Assembly (NCBI GenBank): GCA_035041965.1
Contig: JAPYMA010000287.1
Location: forward strand, 62,001-126,000
Source of the DNA: Anisakis pegreffii
Taxonomy: Eukaryota; Nematoda; Chromadorea; Rhabditida; Anisakidae
Direction of reading: 5' to 3'
DNA: 64,000 bases
Shown: in pieces, positions 50,882 through 63,636 of the stretch
How the letters are laid out: the number at the start of each line of letters is the position of its first letter
Numbering within the stretch: the first letter of the stretch is position 1
Notes under the pieces: generated by a model
Database searches by the model: none
The model's input: only the letters and a program-made list of their open reading frames with translations
Told to the model about the DNA's origin: nothing
Translations under genes and position numbers: made by a program

Positions 50882-51672
50882 CACTGGTTCTCACGTTCGG
50901 GCGCTCCATTACCCCTTTTGATGACCTGTCAGGCCGTCGTTATCCCCACCCCTGATACAAGAACTTAGTACTTGTACGTATAACGTCAGGAACAAACGGA
51001 AAAGCATGAAAAGCTATTGTCCTATCACGAGCTCACTTCAAACTGATTTAGATGGAGTCTCATTCTTTTCAGACGTGTTGTATTCACTCTCATAGCTATT
51101 AGATGCAAACATCGTTGTCTTGATGAGTTTTTCTCATTCACTTCATCTCATTTCACTTCACAGTTCGAACTAATTTCTCATTTATTAGCATATACTATTT
51201 ACTGAACACGTTGACGAGTGTTGACAGCCGAAGTCAACAATACAGCAATCGAATATTACTGCTGATCAACATTCAACAGTCAGAGGATCAATTATAGAGT
51301 GTATTCAGTAGAACGAGAATTTGAATTAAACTGTTGAGTGGAATGAAAGAGAAATTAGCAGAAGAGAACAATTTTGGTGATAAAAGGTATAAGAGCGATT
51401 ATAACACCTCAGAAAAGAATAAAAATCCTATTAGAACGCAATTTCCAGGGTTTCGTTTTCAAACGAATGAAAACTCTGTTAGACTCGGACGAGATAATGA
51501 TACTCAGAAAATAGGAGAATGAATAGTTTACCCAAGTTAAAAAACACCGTCACAATGACGTTCTATCATAACATAACAACTGCACGAAGTATTAATTTCT
51601 TGTCCCCTCCATTACCCCTTGACACCTGCAAATTACCCAAAATGGGTAATTTTACCCCAAGGAAAACCACTG
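50882..51672. mobile_element. Non-autonomous hAT-like element (MITE), 791 bp
   Basis: The element is flanked by an exact 8-bp direct repeat, CTCTAGAT, at 50874-50881 and 51673-51680. This fits the hAT target-site pattern (T at position 2, A at position 7). Its ends are imperfect inverted repeats: CACTGGTTCTC on the left against CAGTGGTTTTC read inward from the right. Inside each end, CTCCATTACCCCTT occurs in the same orientation (50904-50917 and 51607-51620), and a palindrome lies near the right end (51631-51651). It has no transposase; its longest open frame (51334-51522) shows no known domain. It lies between the convergent ephrin and Arb2 genes. Confidence 0.75.
51631..51651. repeat. 9-bp palindrome with 3-nt loop near the right end of the hAT-like element
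   Basis: AATTACCCA, AAA, TGGGTAATT. It lies just inside the right terminus, where subterminal repeats are usual for transposase binding. Confidence 0.8.
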
Positions 51673-51722
51673 CTCTAGATTCTGTATATCATATTGCATT
51701 CCCTATTCATGCATAACTATTA

Positions 51723-51853
51723 GGGTGATAAATTTTTGCAGTTTCCCAAATTTTTGACGTCTTAGCTAAGAAAAAAAAAGAAGTCAGACGAGCTGTAATT
51801 CGCAATTTCCAGGGTTTCGTTTTTTTCTTATGCAAAAATTTCTCATCTCACCC
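51723..51853. mobile_element. Short TA-flanked MITE-like element, 131 bp
   Basis: GGGTGATAAATTTTTGCA at the left end is nearly complementary to the right end, TGCAAAAATTTCTCATCTCACCC. The whole is flanked by TA on both sides (51721-51722, 51854-51855), the target site of Tc1/mariner-type elements. It carries no coding sequence. It starts 50 bp after the hAT-like element and shares a 22-nt block with it (51437-51458 and 51801-51822). Confidence 0.55.
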
Positions 51854-51855
51854 TA

Positions 51856-52663
51856 TAACAAACATTACTCCGTTTCACTTCCCGAACAACTGCATAAGGT
51901 AATATTTCTCAAAATCTGCCACTAATCATGCTCCATCGTTAACTCTAAACGTGAGCTCCCCTAACCGTGGTATTCACAAAAATTTTAACGACTGTCAAAA
52001 ATCAACTTTGGTGATTCAGCCAATGAAGGAATACATTCAACGTTCAAAACAAAGGTTTGGCGTGTATAAAAGTATACTTCCGTACACTAGTATGATTTTT
52101 GTCGAAAATGCTCTTAGATCGAGATTAATCTAATTTATTTCAACTAGCTGTGAAATGCTGATTATTATCAAAATCATTTCGTATTCAAACTTGATGCGAA
52201 AATAAATAACTGTCATTCAACATGGAATATATTCCACATATGATTCACTGCTGATAATTTATTGGAAGTGCAGTTATGCGTATTCAAGGTGAATATGCAT
52301 TGAAAAGTGCGAAAATACACAGAATAAACGTGAAATCTACTGAAAGCAAACACGATAATTGACATCGAATGCAGCGATTCCCAAATAACAATACCAAAAA
52401 TATTTAATGCACCAAAAAGGAAGCAAAAATGAGAAACAATTCGGCACCACATAACAAATATACAAATACGATCGAACTCATGGAATTGTGGAGAGCTTCT
52501 TTTTACATTTACAAAAACTGCGAATCGCATTCAAACCAATGAAGACACAATCGAGAACGACATTTCACTGGTTTGCTATTGACAAAGTGCCACAATAAGA
52601 TCCAGCAATATTCCATGAAAGCAGCTCTTATAGACGATGATCACATCGACCAAATTTTGAATC
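51856..52663. other. Intergenic, Arb2 3' flank
   Basis: AT-rich, probably including the Arb2 3' UTR. The open frames present are of chance length; no feature can be supported. Confidence 0.4.
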
Positions 52664-55600
52664 TCAACTATCATTTTTGAAACTATTTTCAATGTATTTG
52701 AAAATATCGCTCATCGCTACAGTTGACGTTTCTTCATGAATCCTAGTTCCGGATGCAACACACTCCACATACGGGTCACATCTGGTGTCGTTTTTCGACG
52801 TTCCAATCATCTGACCGACCTTATCGATCGGACTTGCAATCCAATGTCTTACATGAGGTCTCCTCTTCTCGGGATTCTCCTCAAAGGCTCGCACCTTGAA
52901 GAATGAATCCGTTAAGCAAATACATCGAACACGACGTGAACCTTCTTCGAGATCACGTGACGGCCAACAAGCTGGCTCTTCCATCTGAAAATTGCCATGT
53001 TTTGCTAGAATACTCCAAGTTTTCTGCAAATGAACCATTTATTCAGCTCCGAATAAAATTTCATATGAATTTCTTATGCAGATTTTATCGCATAACATCA
53101 AATTTAAATCACTGATTCAGTTCAAAGTTTTGATTCAAGGAAATAAAACAATCAAATCGAAAAGAAATACGAATTCCTTATATATTATGGGGGACAAAAT
53201 TTCAGTATGTCTGCATAAATATCTACAATAACAATCCAAAAATAATTCAGTTGGAAGTTCCGCAAAAAGAAACAAGTTGAGTGCATCTGATAAAAAATAT
53301 CACAATGATTGATCAGTCCTATTGTAAATAATGAAGGGTAATTGATAACTGTGTTTCTTTACTGTTGAGTCTCACCTCTCTCACAAATGACTCATGAACA
53401 AGAGAAATGATCAAAACAGTGTAAACACGATCACAAAAACAACACAGTGTAAACACATAAAAACTTACGATAGTTGAGATAACGAAGCCTCCAGCACTAT
53501 GCGCCACAACTGCGATATATTCAGCACTCGATTTTGAAATCAGTTCCTTCCAAACGCTCAGACCATGTTGCACTGGTGTTTCACTAGCCTTCAACATCAC
53601 TTGTTTTCATCATGGCATTCAATAGCACTCTGCATGAAAAAAAAAAAACCAATACTGATGACATTTTTCACTCGACGATGAATCGTCATTCATTTCATTC
53701 GTTAATTATTCATAATATTGACAACAGCATCGATACTTTGGGACATGATTATTGAAATTTTTGAAATAAACAATAATTACAACGAAAATAATGGTAATGA
53801 AGACAGGAATCATTTAAAACATTCAACAGTAACCTAGCGATGCGATTGCAGTGTAATATTTTTTCTCGATAAATAATAAAAGTTATTCAACTCAATCACT
53901 CATTGCAGACGCTTACTTGCTGCGCCCAGTACTTGAATTCAAAGCATCAAAACAACGAAAAAAACAACTGTCAAAATTCAGCAGAACCGAAATCACATTC
54001 ATACGATCATATTGCATTTCGCGTTTCAGAAACTGCCACCAACTGTTAAGAATTGGACTCAAGTTACTTGAAGTACATAGAAAACCGGAGAAAAAGAAGA
54101 TATTTTTGCAGGATATTCCCTTTCAGTGAACGTGACTGATATATGATCTATTTTTTGAGGCACAAAATGGCAAAAACACTATGCAAACATTACATTTAAT
54201 GGTTTCTCTTCGCCTTTTTCATCAACAAATTTATTCAGATTCGTATTCATCAGAAGAACTGCCCATCCGCGTTCCATACATTCACGTACATACGGTAACT
54301 GAGCACCACGATCCAAGCTCTCGTTCATTATCAATCTGAAACAACAACGAATAAAGCAACAATCGGCTCTCCATACGAATGAATTAACCTCTCTACAAGT
54401 AATGCTTTCAAGAGTAGTTCTATGGCTTTGAGTTATCTCGAATCGAATATTCGAATAGAACATCAACAACTTCTGCTAAATCGTGATAATACTCGTGCAA
54501 ACAGCTGCAAAATCGAGCAGAAGCATATTTATTACTGGGAAATATGATGCGCAAAGTAATGGGCATGTCTGTGTAGAAGTTTTCAACTCGATAAATATAT
54601 CTTTTTCGAAGTTATATGAACAAGTCTGTGTATGTCGTGCTCGAATGAAAACAAATGGTAACCTTCTGGACCATTGGCCTGCGCGAACCACTCCACTTCC
54701 GTGAATCAACACGACCAAATGTTTATTCGTCAAGAAATCTTCCGAATGAAATACAAAACACCTTTTATTTGTATCTTCATTTGGATCACCAATCTATAAA
54801 CTTGAAAATGAAATTGCAAATTTAACGGATAGTTTGCGAATAATTTACCAGCGATTGTTTAGCAAAATTTCTGGATCACCAAACGATTAAGTGAATTTAG
54901 TTGATTGCTATAATTTGTATATTCGATGGAATCGGTTTCACTTCCTTCCCATATTTCTGGTTGATTATTTGGAATAGCCTTAAAAAGTAACGAGGAAACA
55001 GTGAGCTAAACGCTGAGAAGTGATGCGATCTTAAGATAGTTCTCGAAAGAAAAAAGATTATCTGATGGCAATGTTCCGAAAAGGGAATTTTGTCAAAACT
55101 CGTGATGAATATTATGATATCAAAACGTTTATACGTAGGTTTTGCATAGGCTGTATGGCGGTTCTTGCAGGATTTGATAAAGTTGTTCGGTGACAGCCTC
55201 ACCGAGGGCTTCGTAATGCTTCTGATCGACGAAAACAAATTCATAACCGTCCTGGAATGGCGCTGATTTCAGAGAATCAAGCAGAAATTTTCAACACACA
55301 ATCAGTAAATGCTAATTACGCATAACTCATCAACGATGAGCACAACTTAAACGAATAAAATTTACGGATTGTTCACCGAAGTGCTGTACTGTCAAATGTA
55401 TCAGGTTGCTGTCTTGAATATTTGCTTATCTGACGAGAAATTACTCAAGAAATATTGCTGAATTACAAGTGAAACTGATGGTAAATAGAGTTGATAACAA
55501 ATGATCAACGATCAGCTGAACGTCGTCATGTGGAAGTGTGACAGAACAGGAAGAATTTTTGTGATACCTTATCAATCATAACACCATCTTCGTTGAAATG

Positions 55601-55693
55601 ATAACCAAAATCTTTCAGCGATCTCCGTTTCTTGCCACCACCATCACCACATTGTTTTTGTTGTTCATTTTCAGTCGACGCCTCACAGTCCAT
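52664..55693 (-). CDS. Arb2/FAM172-type alpha/beta-hydrolase-fold protein (six exons)
   Basis: The family includes animal FAM172A/ARB2A and contains the Arb2 domain of fission yeast Arb2, an Argonaute-complex partner. The role in this worm is unknown. Exons in order of translation: 55693-55568, 55251-55135, 54793-54663, 54335-54194, 53588-53469 and 53023-52664, giving 331 aa. SLKDFGYHFNEDG (about 25-37) and the YEALGEAVTEQLYQIL helix match the N-terminal part. LVVLIHGSGVVRAGQWSR (107-124) is the hallmark strand and oxyanion-like loop. LPYVRECMERGWAVLLMNTN follows, then VVAHSAGGF (199-207, nucleophile-elbow-like Ser) and CLTDS (248-252). The acceptor of exon 5 (GATGTTGAAG) is weak; a stronger TTTTTTTCATGCAG site 41 bases upstream runs into a stop in the needed frame. 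Exon 6 has an alternative in-frame acceptor at 52986. The 5' end is divergent from PEPCK. Confidence 0.92.
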
Positions 55694-58600
55694 ATTTTCG
55701 ACAGTTTACTTTTTCCGTTTCAGTTACACATTCATACGTTGTGCTGTAAAGGCAAACAACTGTGTAACCAGTGACGTCGAATATTACAATCCTGGAACTG
55801 ATGGTGAGCAAAATAACCGACGATACTTACAACCAAGTTACACACTAGCTCTTAGAACATTCATACGCGCGTTCTACGCTCTTCGAATGAAACAATTTTT
55901 TGTTCACTTTCACTACAAAACAACGCTTCTATCTTCTTCTCAGACGCGAATAAACGAATGGAAACAATAACTGAAAGCAAATCGTGTGCAATTGCCGTTA
56001 CGAGAAGTATGCTTGAACGGAAATTTTCGAAAAAAAATCGGAATTTTTTTGTAGTTTATAGCTTAATGCTGCATTCCAACAGATCGAATGTAATTGATTG
56101 ATGTGCGAAGAGCGAAATGATGTACTTTTGTTTACGCCGTGTCGAACGAATGCCATTCAAGTGATGAATTTGATGGAATGAATGCTTGAGATGTTATTTG
56201 CCAGCCTGTTCGAATTATGATTATCGTTGTAAAATCGCTGTTTGCATCAGACGATGAAGTTTAGTACGGCTCATCAAGTAGACAACAAAAAAAATCGTAA
56301 AATAACCAAATAAGTTTGTGTCATCACAAAATACAATATGTGCAATAATATGCAAACAGCTATTAAAATAACGAACGTAATGCTTCAATACAAAGTAAAT
56401 AACAGTAATAACAATTAATATTGATGGTTAACAAAATAACAAATAATAAGTAAAAATTGCCATGGAATGTGAACGATGTGTGTGTTTGGTATGTGTAATG
56501 ATCAGTCATTTCAAAAAGCATCCATCATAAAATTAGATTGAGTTGAAAGTGCAAAAGCGATAATATTTTAACGAAACTGCTCTGAGACGGCACCACATTC
56601 TTTCTGCAAACTTCTGCAAAGCACTGTGTTGCAAATTAACATTAGCATCTATAAGTTGCTGGTAAGAATATTTCTGTCTAAAATTTGCACCTACATATAC
56701 TCATAATTAATCAGTCGTTTAAGAGCTTCTTGATGAATCGAACTTCAATTGTGCGATGTTTCGTTCACAGTGCATTCATCATTTCTTATCCACATCGAGA
56801 GTGATAGGGAAATTTCTGATGGCTTTTATGAATTATTCGATAATCCGCCAAACCTTCCCAGAAAAAATGGAAATTTCTTGGAGCTGTGAAGCGACAAACA
56901 TATTTGGTTTCTTTGAGAAATACACTATAATGAAATAACAGCCGAATGATCCTTCAGATGAAAGCCGCTAATATTCAAAAGGATATTAGTCGTGCGCACG
57001 AAATGTTGCAGATATGTTTCATGTGATTGAATCATACTAATGCACCAAGAAAAAAATTCACCGGACAGAATTACAGCAATTAAGACATTACTTCTTGCGG
57101 TCTGAAATGATAACTCTAAGCCATCAGCTAGTTAAATATTGCTTTGCTGAAATGAACTCACGTAAACCTCGGTTACCAAAGAGCATCCGAGAATTTTCTA
57201 TCTTATCCGATGGTGACGGTCTAAAGTAGTTTTGAATACGAACTGCAGTTAATGCACAAGGTAACACAAATTACAAAGTAAAATGCAGTTGTTTCTCAAT
57301 AACACAAATACCTGTTATCGCAATCAAGTTATACTCGTAAATCAGACACCACATAAAGTGACTAATATTTCATGACCGATTGACTTATGTCTATTGTCTT
57401 TAAAAACTGACTGATAAAGCATTCGATCGGTCAAAAACTTCTGAGCTAGACGAGTATTGATAGTAAAATTTGCAGTGATTCAAACCGTTCAATAGACACT
57501 CTGAATTGTGAAATTTCCTATTAATTGTGAAATTTTCTGCAAATTTTGAAACTTTTCGCTGTGAAAGCATCAACGAAAATAACTGATGTCATTGTATGCA
57601 CTATCAAGACTCATTTGAATATTTTATCAGTTCTATCGTCACTATTCAGACGATAGCAACTGGAGTAAATAACTGCAAAATTTTCGCATTGCAAATTTTT
57701 GTTTGACTGGTTAGTTTCTAGTCTATTCTACAAACTAGTCTATTCTTGTCTATTCTACGAACTGAAAATACTCAACGTATTCGTTTCGTGTTTGGTTTAG
57801 ACTGTTTGAGAAAACTCATTTAGTGTAAAGCATTAAGCATTCATTCATCGCGTGAACGAACGGCTATTAAAAGAGAGCGTTTAGTGAGTTGTGTCATTGA
57901 AGGTACGTTGTTACGGTCGATATTCTCGATCACGTCTGTTTTTATGCTTCGCAAATCATTTATTTTCAACAAACTCATCATCGCATACGGCGGCTGTTAT
58001 CATTGCGTTGCGATGAATTTTTTGAAAATCACTTCAAGTTCGTTTCGTTTATTACCACACATTATTTGACTATGTGTCAAAGGTTACTTATATGTTATCG
58101 ACGGCACATATCTAGGCATGTGTTTTAACAAACCAATGCTCATTTGTGTGATCGTTGCGATGAAGGATTGTTGTTTGCACGGATCAAACACATCGACCGT
58201 TATCGATGAATTTGCAGCAGTGTTCATAAATTCACATAAATACCTCACATTTATGATATCTGTGAATGATTAAGTAACCACCGTTCGGCGTTCCTAGCGC
58301 AGATGTTATTCGGAGCCAAAAGTAATCGTAACTGATCGGTGTTTATCATGAAAATCACTATGGATCACGTTTCACCTCATCGAATTCCGAAGTCACATCC
58401 AAACAAACATTTCCGTCTTTTGGAGTGCGCATCAGATTTTGAGACTGCATAAAGTTGCACATTTTACATTATTGTTACACATAGGTGTACATATTTCCGT
58501 TTTGATCTCTGAGCAAGCAGTCGAAACTGAGAGATTTTTTGAAGTCGACAGTCGGCAGTTCAGTCAATTTAGTGATATGCTATTGATATAAGTAGTTGAA

Positions 58601-58911
58601 CAGGCGAGGTGTTATTTACGGATCAAATTGATGAGTTTACTTGACAGCAGCCTATCAGATTGTTGAAAGCTCAAAAAAAAACGCCTGCATGTTAAGGAAC
58701 GAAACGAGATTGACGAATTCATACGAAACATATTCGTTAGCATTAGTTTATTTACTGGTACTGTGTAATATTCATGTGCGAAATAATTATGAACCGTAAA
58801 CACGTCTAGCTGTCATTTGATATATCTCATCGTTGCATTATCAGTCATTTGATTGATAATGAGCAATAATATAGAAATTAATAACAGATATCATTCATCA
58901 AAACTACCAAA
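55694..58911. other. 3.2-kb divergent intergenic region between Arb2 (-) and PEPCK (+)
   Basis: It presumably holds the promoters of both genes and 5' untranslated sequence. There is no TATA box close to either ATG. A GTACGT donor-like site near 57903 could end a non-coding PEPCK leader exon, but that is a guess. Confidence 0.4.
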
Positions 58912-61900
58912 ATGCCAGATCCAGCTCCTTACATTAGCAAAAGCCTTCAACCGCTGCCCGATGATTCTTTCTATGTCATCAATGAAGTGGTCGTCAAAAA
59001 AGTTGGGCATGTACCCATTCTCAAGGTTTGTATTATTTTAAGTTTACTGCTCATCAAAACTAAAACGATATCGCCGTCTAACATGGTAGAATTCAGTGAA
59101 TATAAGTCCATGTATCGAGTCCCGTCGTAAAAAATTTGATAATAATTTACATTAGCATACAATTGGTAATAACTTATCATGATAATCCATTTGCAAAACT
59201 GTCAATCGCAGTGTCAATCGCACTACCTGGATCAATTCAATTGCCTTAGAAAGTTCAACAGTGCAATTTTGCTTATTTTTCTACGATGAATGCAAAAGCA
59301 AAGAAGCATATGTATGCACATATGCAGACGAAGTTGAAAGTTGCATTCGAAGTCATCCACCATTCATTGCGGTTTCGAACTCGTTATTTTATCACTGCAT
59401 CACGTGAAATCTCATAGTGGTGTATTGCCGCAAAAAATGCAAAACATGAATTGCAATTTCAATTGACCTAAAGTTTAGGTGGAATGAATACTGTACAGTA
59501 CAATGCAATGATGTGTAGTTTTGTTGATGACTGCAATGCTACATGAATGCGACGATATTTCGATGATAATAATTTATTCAGGAAAATCTCAACGATAGCA
59601 GACAGAGTTGATATTCGTAGCAGTTGTAGTATACTTCAACAACACAGTCATATTCACGTTTAACGTAGACGAATGCTGATCTGGTTTTGCAAAATATGAA
59701 CGCAATTCAGAACCAAATAACATAGCCAATTAGTCAGCGTCGATTTTATGTACTAGAGAGTGATGTAGTCTCTGAAAGAAAAGTGGATAATCCGAAAACA
59801 ACTCGCGAGCATGTCTCCTCAATGAAATGTCATTCCGTGATAGTTAATAAGAAATGTGATGTCAGGGAGATTTGCATGTCCTTCCGTTAAAAGTGCGACG
59901 TTTTATCGCCGAGAAAGCGGCACTAATGCAACCGCGAGGAATTGTCATTTGTGACGGATCAAAACATGAAGCTGATGAAATCATTCACAAATTGATCGAA
60001 AGAGGCATGCTCTCACCGTTAAGGGCATACGAGAATAACTACATCTGCAGAACTGATCCAAAGGTTCGATTGTAACATTTTGTTTGCTTATTGTTTCACA
60101 ATTTTGTGTCAGTTAGCGTATCCAATATGAAATGAAAATAGCTAGAGGTTGAGTGCGATATATTCAGTTTCAACAGGTTTGTTTTGTCTGATCTCTCTTA
60201 GAGGTCGTCTATCAGTTGTTGCGAAAATTGCCGCGTTCATCATTGGCCCAAATTACTTGAATTTAATAACAAATAGATGTCTAGTTGAGTGATCACACGA
60301 CTTGATGATTTCAAGCATTAGTGCATTAGTTTAACAATCACAGCCTCCTGTTTAAATCGTTGCTTTATTATTAGTCATTTGTTCTTCTGTTACTGATAAT
60401 ATTTGAAACTATTCGTGAAGTCACGCCAAGCTTTGCAAATATCATGAACGGAATTTCATATACAGCCTGAGGTAAATGTGCATAAATTGAAGGATGTAGC
60501 AAGGGTGGAAAGCAAAACGTGGATGGTAACAAAGGAAAAATATCAGTCGGTATGTCACACTCTGGATGGTGTCAAGCCGATTATGGGCCAATGGATGGCA
60601 CCGGATGTATTTGAGAAAGAGCTTGACGCCAGATTCCCGGCATGCATGTCTGGTTAGTGAACTATTTTTTTTTTCGTCACAATCCTCTTGGCACCGATGT
60701 TATTGTCATGCTCATCGCACTGATATTCATTTCAATCACCCCATTTTTCTAGTTTAAAAAACTTTCTTACGTCCATGCTTAGTCCTTAACTGCTATATTT
60801 TAGAGCATTTCAACAACTCAACAAGTCTTAACAAATTTTCAAAAAATACTATTTAGGTCGAATCATGTACGTGATTCCATTCTCGATGGGACCAGTTGGT
60901 GGACCGTTGTCGAAAATCGGAATTGAGGTATCGATCTGGTGATAAGCGAGTCACGCAAAAAACGAAACATGAACATTTGACAGTTGATTGAAGGAAACCT
61001 TTCTTTTTGAGTACCTTTAAGAGTTCAATGTTGTCATTTTGTGAAAATGGGAATGCGAAGCGGAAAAAAACATCGAATTTCAGTGATACTGAATGAAGGT
61101 TTGCTTTAGTTTGTCTCGAACAAATAGCGTATCAAAAATTCCGGATTATAGATCAGCTGCGTCGAGGTTCGAACTCATTTGCAGTCAACGTGAAAGCTTA
61201 TCTTCGAACAAATTATCAGTAAATGATTTTACAAAATCGATGATTTTGTAAAACCATTTAATGATATTTTGTCCAACTGTTCATTGATCAAATTGAATGT
61301 AATCAATCGAAGTCGGTCGTAAGAAGACTGAATGAATTCAGATAACCGACTCGAGCTATGTGGTGTTGTCAATGCGAATCATGACTCGTGTCTCGCCGCA
61401 AATATGGGATGTGCTCGGTGATGGCGATTTTGTGCGATGTATTCATTCGGTTGGTTTGCCAAGACCTGTTAAAAGTAAGAAAGCTTAATAACATCATGAG
61501 GATATTCCACTTGTTATTCGTGAACTTATTCCAATATAAAGCACGTTTCCACATTTAAAGAGATTCGTTGTATTCCACTCAATGCTATCACTGAAACCAA
61601 TCCTGAAAATTCCTGGTGTTTGAAATGGTCTACTCAGCCTTAATTCGTGCTTCCTGTCAGAAAAACGTTCGGAAAGGCAACTGAAATCACTAAGTGACGT
61701 TTGCATGAATCTGCTTTAGAACAATCGAAATTTGATGATTTAATGAGGCTGAATGCTGTGAATGTTCGAATGTCGATGGAAGAGATCAAAAAATCAACGA
61801 CTGAAGTCAATGAATCAAAGTTGACGTTGCTTCTATAACAAACCATAAAAATGCCATCATTAGAGATGTGAATAATCATTAAGGCAATTATCCTTGTACA

Positions 61901-63636
61901 CACTGACAGTTCTAATGATCATGATGATGCTGATGATGCTTAATTACAGCTCGTGTTATCAACCATTGGCCTTGCAATCCAGAGAAGGTGATGATCGCGC
62001 ATCGACCCGTCGAACGTGAGATATGGTCGTTTGGTTCTGGGTATGGTGGAAATTCACTGCTCGGCAAAAAGTGCTTCGCGCTGAGAATCGCATCGAATAT
62101 CGCACATGACGAAGGCTGGTTGGCCGAGCATATGCTCATTATGGGTCAGTGGAGCTGTTCAATTTCTTGTTTGCACATTTGACGATTTAGGTTGATGTAG
62201 CAATTCACTGAATTGTGTACGTGATAGCTTAACAGCTAGCATGTATTCATCGTCAGATGGAATGAAATGATTCGAGTGGTGAAATTTAAAGGTGTCACTC
62301 CACCGAATGGTCGTGAACACTTCATCGCTGCCGCATTCCCGTCGGCATGCGGTAAAACGAATTTGGCAATGCTTGAACCAACTCTACCTGGTTGGAAAGT
62401 GAGATGTGTTGGTGAGTATCTGATCATTTCTGCATTTACCATTTGATGTGTCGAATTGGCTGTAACCAAATAAGATATTTTTACTGATAACATTGCTTCC
62501 GTCAAATTCATCAGAACTCTTCAAAATTATTCAGAAATAACTGCAGAACAAAGCATTTCATCATGAACAACAGCACAACTGCAAAGAAACTCAACCGATT
62601 ACTCTTTTGCTCTCCCTTTTTTCTGTTCCCTTACTTATTGTCAAGACTGAAAATGTTTGTGTAAAAAACGATAGGAAACAGTTCTTTGTGTATAGCAATA
62701 AAGAATCTCAGACTGAATGCTCAGATTTGTGAGTGATCTGAAGCTGAACAGACGATGAGGTGCGTTAATAAGACGTTCATTCACATTTGTTCGCTTAACA
62801 TATGAGATTGAAGTGCGTTCTTCAGCAAAATCACATCAAATAACACCAGCCATTGCAAATTATTGGCGATATCAAGCAAACTGATTATCAGTTAATCCGC
62901 TCAGTAATTTACTTGAGCGTACTTCTCATTGTCAGATTGCACTTGAATTAATGTGCTCGACAAAATGAGCAGATGCGTTTTTCGCTCCTATAAACTTTTC
63001 TATAAACATCTATAAACTCCTTCATTTTTTGAGGTGATGACATAGCGTGGATGCGATTTGCTCCCGACGGAAAATTGCACGGTATTAATCCAGAATGTGG
63101 CTTCTTTGGTGTTGCACCCGGGACGTCGATGAAGACGAATCCGATGGCGATGATGACGTTCCAAAAAAATTCAATATTCACGAATGTCGCCGAAACTGAG
63201 CACGGCGAATACTATTGGGAGGGACTCGAGGACGAGATCAAGGCAAGTTCACACATACAAACACAGATATTCGTCGATATACTCGAATGAACCGAGAATA
63301 TTCTTACAAGCACATCCAGCTGAATGTTTTTGTGGGTAGTTTTGAGGATGATTTCAGAAAAGAACTCAGTTATTTAAGCATCTTCACTGTGTGCTGATAA
63401 AATCAGTTGAGGAAAACGAGCGATTCTCTTGTTAATAGCATTATGCACATTCAGGATAAGAACTGTGAAATAACAACATGGCTAGAACAGAAATGGCACA
63501 TTGGTGATCCAAATGGACCAGCAGCACATCCAAATTCACGATTTGCCGCTCCAGCCGGCCAATGCCCAATCATCCATCCAGCATGGGAGTCACCTGATGG
63601 AGTGCCCATTGAGGCATTCATCTTTGGTGGACGAAG
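58912..63636 (+). CDS. GTP-dependent phosphoenolpyruvate carboxykinase, 5' part (nine exons; 3' end outside window)
   Basis: PEPCK interconverts oxaloacetate + GTP with PEP + CO2 + GDP. In many parasitic nematodes it runs mainly towards oxaloacetate, for anaerobic malate production. Exons are 58912-59025, 59866-60063, 60493-60652, 60857-60927, 61342-61474, 61950-62144, 62292-62411, 63034-63242 and 63455-63636, with continuous phase. They code for 460 residues of the usual roughly 640; the last donor is at 63637 and no later exon is visible. Motifs: RPRGI-like [30 protein letters not shown] (Arg in the substrate site); [30 protein letters not shown] (256-266, metal/substrate site); FPSACGKTN (306-314), the GTP-PEPCK signature with P-loop and reactive Cys; GDDIAWM (331-337, kinase-2); and FFGVAPGTS. 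The start is the first ATG of the open frame. No mitochondrial leader is evident, so it is likely cytosolic. Intron 8 uses a GC donor. Confidence 0.98.
61220..61260. repeat. 19-bp inverted repeat with a 3-nt loop in a PEPCK intron
   Basis: 61220-61238 and 61242-61260 are complementary at 18 of 19 positions, separated by GAT. It lies in the fourth PEPCK intron, before the exon at 61342. Confidence 0.85.

Noticed and set aside
51528..51545. Sequence resembling the SL1 spliced leader (TTTACCCAAGTT)
   Set aside because: Only a partial match to SL1, no donor in the right place and no snRNA-like structure; it lies inside the hAT-like element.
54897..54985. Open frame between Arb2 exons 2 and 3 as an extra exon
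   Set aside because: Joining exon 2 directly to exon 3 keeps phase 0 and reproduces the family sequence without a gap; the frame ends in a stop before a usable donor.
61160..61180. tRNA B-box-like GGTTCGAACTC
   Set aside because: No A box or cloverleaf can be built around it, and it lies in a PEPCK intron.
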